Of a stretch of 37,022 bases of DNA, positions 34,323 through 37,022 are shown in pieces. The stretch covers positions 1-37,022 of the forward strand of contig NZ_NNRL01000085.1 of NCBI RefSeq assembly GCF_002252505.1. Reading direction: 5' to 3'. Within the stretch, counting starts at the first letter, position 1; the number at the start of each line of letters is the position of its first letter. Both the position numbers and the translations under genes were made by a program. The notes beneath the pieces are model-generated. The model had not been told where the DNA came from. It made no database searches and worked only from the letters and a program-made list of their open reading frames with translations. The stretch comes from Brucella grignonensis. GTDB taxonomy: Bacteria; Pseudomonadota; Alphaproteobacteria; Rhizobiales; Rhizobiaceae.

Positions 34323-36368
34323 TTACGGTGCCCCGATTTCAATAATACTCATTGTCGTTATTGCTGACTGACCATTAATTGTATATATATTATTTTCGTA
34401 ACTGGAGGCGACGGGGGCTGCATACAAACATTGTGTTGCCTCCGTGTTGTTATCTTTCTCTGTAGTATACTGCCCAGCACACAAACCTGGAATACGTTGA
34501 TTTATTTCAGTAGCAAGCCCCTTCGGCCAACGGTATGCAGGTAACATGTAATCACTCGGTGTATATACCACCTCGTTTTCCGTACCATCCTCAAATCGGA
34601 CGTTGAATTTAACTGCTTGCCCAGCACTAAGTGCAGACGGAGCGTAAATGGCGTTTATTTTTTTGTATTTATCTAGAACATTTATCGTATACTTCACAGA
34701 TTCGCCTTCTGTGGCATAGAGGAAATTTTGGTAACTAGAGCCTGTCGTTTTCAGAAATTTACAGCGATTATTTGTTGTAACTTTATCGGTCAGTACTCCT
34801 GCGCATACACCGTGAATAGTGGAGTTGAGGTTTTGAGCTAATCCAGGCGCCCATCGGTAAGCCGGATAATAATAATCGCTCGGAGGAACGTACACCACAA
34901 ATTGTTTAGAGTATCCTTCAATATGAATATCCATCCTAACCAGTTGGTTGTCAGTCAAATTGGGCCCTGTAATTTGTCCCGCTTGTTTCCACAGGGGGGC
35001 GGGTTTTAAGGTAAGTAATGCCTTTTTTTCTTTTGGTAGACGGGATTTTGCTGTACTGATATTAACATGTTCAAAATCTCGGGTTGTAACAGGAACAAAG
35101 TCAGTATATTGATTTTGAGATTCAAGAAACTCCCCGAACTTGTTTCGTGGAGTGGAGGATATTCTAACTTTATTTTTATCTTTACTTTTAAAAAAATTAT
35201 TAAAAACAATAAAATTTTTAACGCTAATAAAGATATTTTCTGTGTCGGTGAAATTTTGCCAGTAACTAATTGACGTTTCCTCAATGATATTATTGAAAAT
35301 AAATGTATCACTCATTTCTAATATATGAGAATTGTCGTATGCTCTGGCATCAAACGCAACTTGGTTTAAATAGTTTCCTGCAAAATAAAGATTTTTCGCA
35401 TTCCGAAATTTCACCGAACCTGTCGCATCTTGCGGCCATCCGCTAAAGTAATTACTTGTTACATCAACATTGTTATATTGTTTAATGTACACCGCATGAT
35501 CTCTACCCATTTGACAGTTTTCTGTTTTAGGCATTTTCTTTAGGCAACTTCTGGTGTTTCCGTTGATAATATTGCTATTAAATACTGAATCTGTAAGGCC
35601 ATCGGTGGCATACCACGCAGACTTATAATAATCCTACTCTACGTCCAGCTTGATATCATTAGATGCCCCCGCCAGTCTCAGTTTTGTGACAACATTATAA
35701 GTTTCCGTATCATAGTAATTTAATGTAGCAATAATTTTATCATTTGATATATTCCCCACGATATTGTTTTGAATAAGCGTCTTTTTGTTTCTATACGTAC
35801 TTATTCCTAGACCTGGGTGTGCTTCGTCACGAAGAAATACATTGCCTTGGATAAAGAATTGATTATGTGAAACCGACAGCTGAGGATATTCAGCATTGGT
35901 ATTGATGAATGCATTATTTTCAATGATAATTCCATCTTTGTTTCCATAGAAATCAACACCGATATTATCCAGAATAAGGTTTTTTACTGTCAAATTTTTC
36001 ACCATAGAGCTGTAATCGGTGTTGCCAATACTCGAGCTTTTAGTGAGGTTTGGATCATGAAAAATTGTTATGCCATCTACTGAACCCACCAGGCTATTTC
36101 CATCACCCAATATGATATTGTTGCTAATAATATACTTACCTGCTGGAAAAAAAATCCCGGCCTTTGGAGGCATGTACTGATTGATAAGTGTTGAAACATC
36201 AACGGCAGTATTTGCCTGAATGCCTAAGTTAACAGCACAGATGAGGCGTCTGTTTGCTAACGAAGGCATCGGTTCATTACTGCATAGCGCGTCGGCAGCC
36301 AGTATTTTCTGCGGTGAAAATATATATGTATAAATACTTAAAAATAGAATGTATAATAATATCTTCAT
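34323..36368 (-). pseudogene. Exported right-handed beta-helix protein with tandem C-terminal repeats, split by one TAG
   Basis: From the ATG at 36368 (weak GAG upstream) the first part is 244 residues: signal peptide (MKILLYILFLSIYTYIFSPQ, cleavage likely after ILAA), then beta-helix sequence such as AGIFFPAGKYIISNNIILGD and KNLTVKNLILDNIGVDFYGN. A TAG at 35634-35636 stops it. The same frame stays open for 437 more residues down to 34323, with more Asn-rich beta-helix rungs and then two copies of an unrecognised module of about 90 residues. Each copy has a (V/T)PSDYxxPAYRWxxGLA motif and a GxCAG motif. Parallel beta-helix exported proteins are often polysaccharide lyases or surface proteins; no catalytic set was recognised. 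The DNA is strongly AT-rich, unlike its surroundings. With the TAG read through, the protein would be about 680 residues. Confidence 0.75.
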
Positions 36369-36392
36369 AGTTAACTCACATGAAAATTTCAA

Positions 36393-36730
36393 TGTTAGAA
36401 AGTTATTCTGATTTAAAATGTATAAATATTTATATATTCAGTAATTAATTATTTATCCTTGAATAAAAGTTTTCTTAAACGGTATTATTATATTTGGAGA
36501 ATAATTTCTTAAACTTGTATCAGTTTCAGTTAGAATTATGCTCTCATTTTAAGTGTTAGAGCGACTTTTGTGCACCCAATGGGACGCCTGGCGCTCTAAT
36601 CTCAATTATGGTTGGGTTCGTAGTTAGGCCGTTGTTGACTGAATGAGTGCAATCTCACGCAATGAAACCGACTGCCCGTGATCCAATTTACCGCCACCAT
36701 GGTGTCCTGCCGATGTGATATTTCAAGATA
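36393..36730. other. AT-rich upstream region of the beta-helix gene
   Basis: About 340 bases, the left part very AT-rich and probably the native promoter region of the beta-helix gene. The right part, from about 36590, is closer to the window average. No gene is supported. Confidence 0.4.
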
Positions 36731-37022
36731 TTATGCTTGGTTCTGATACAAAATTTTGATCTTGGTAGAAACAACCTTATTTCTGGATGTGTTCATGCTG
36801 CGAGTTCCGCAAAGACCTGAAATGGTGAGCGATACTCGTTGATGAAATTGGTTCTTGCGGGTCATCCGCACTAGTTCGATGTGCGCGATGGCGACAGAGG
36901 TAGAATAGAATGTTTTGAAGCCTGTTATTGGTTCGATGATCTGTTTTATAAAACGGTGGTCTTGCTCAAGGACATTATTGAGATATTTGACCTGCCGCAT
37001 TGCAATGTACATCATTTATCTG
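36731..37022 (-). pseudogene. Second decayed IS6-family transposase remnant, running off the window
   Basis: The minus strand gives MRQVKYLNNVLEQDHRFIKQ, then PITGFKTFYSTSVAIAHIEL and VRMTRKNQF, the C-terminal part of an IS6 transposase. An extra base in the A-run at 36845-36847 breaks the frame; correcting it gives a tail resembling that of the copy at 33705-34200. A stop just before codon 1 shows decay upstream too. The DNA is roughly three-quarters identical by eye to the first copy over about 200 bases, in inverted orientation. Confidence 0.75.

Overview
The window looks like part of an alphaproteobacterial genome, most likely Rhizobiaceae (Rhizobium, Agrobacterium or Ensifer type). It is GC-rich in the first 21 kb and carries genes familiar from that group: tartrate dehydrogenase, a TctA/TctB transporter, a rhizobial-style J-domain protein, DUF1488, a KatE-type catalase and a cluster of small stress proteins. 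No rRNA, tRNA or CRISPR array was seen. Function names come from recognised family motifs, not from database searches.

Layout. 1-3.1 kb: the 3' part of a tartrate/D-malate-type dehydrogenase, then tctB and tctA. 3.4-5.65 kb: a chromate module, a rhodanese-ChrB fusion followed by chrA. 5.7-10.4 kb: a divergent nickel/cobalt homeostasis locus. On the minus strand lie a His-rich exported protein, HupE/UreJ and a frameshifted membrane anchor protein. On the plus strand lie a CsoR/RcnR-type repressor, an NreB-like efflux protein, a DedA/YqaA-like protein and a NicO-type transporter. A C-tract/G-tract inverted repeat sits between the two arms. 10.6-15.1 kb: a long tyrosine recombinase with an in-frame TAG just before its catalytic tyrosine, a divergent Fic protein with a repeated palindromic promoter motif, and a J-domain protein; a 54-bp direct repeat brackets fic and dnaJ. 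15.5-21.5 kb: small rhizobial hypothetical genes, a cold-shock protein, a DUF1488 gene, a large-subunit catalase (katE), a PepSY-like secreted protein and a general stress protein.

21.5-24.3 kb is a pile-up of mobile DNA. An IS66 transposase tail abuts an intact IS6-family element, which cuts off the start of a Tn3-family transposase. The 38-bp end of that Tn3 element lies inside a CPA1 Na+/H+ antiporter gene, leaving only its N-terminal part. 24.7-32.9 kb is an accessory catabolic locus: allophanate hydrolase, a NitT/TauT ABC transporter (binding protein, permease, ATPase), a kynurenine-formamidase-like hydrolase and a class V PLP enzyme, all on the minus strand. They face a LysR regulator across a perfect 9-bp-arm palindrome, and a DinB-fold protein follows lysR. 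The likely logic is import and stepwise hydrolysis of a small nitrogen compound ending in allophanate, but the substrate is not known.

33.3-37.0 kb is decayed and foreign-looking: an SDR relic, then a strongly AT-rich segment holding one exported beta-helix gene split by a single in-frame TAG. Its C-terminus is a tandem repeat of a domain I do not recognise. Related, decayed IS6-family transposase pieces in opposite orientations flank this segment, which suggests it arrived on a composite-type element.
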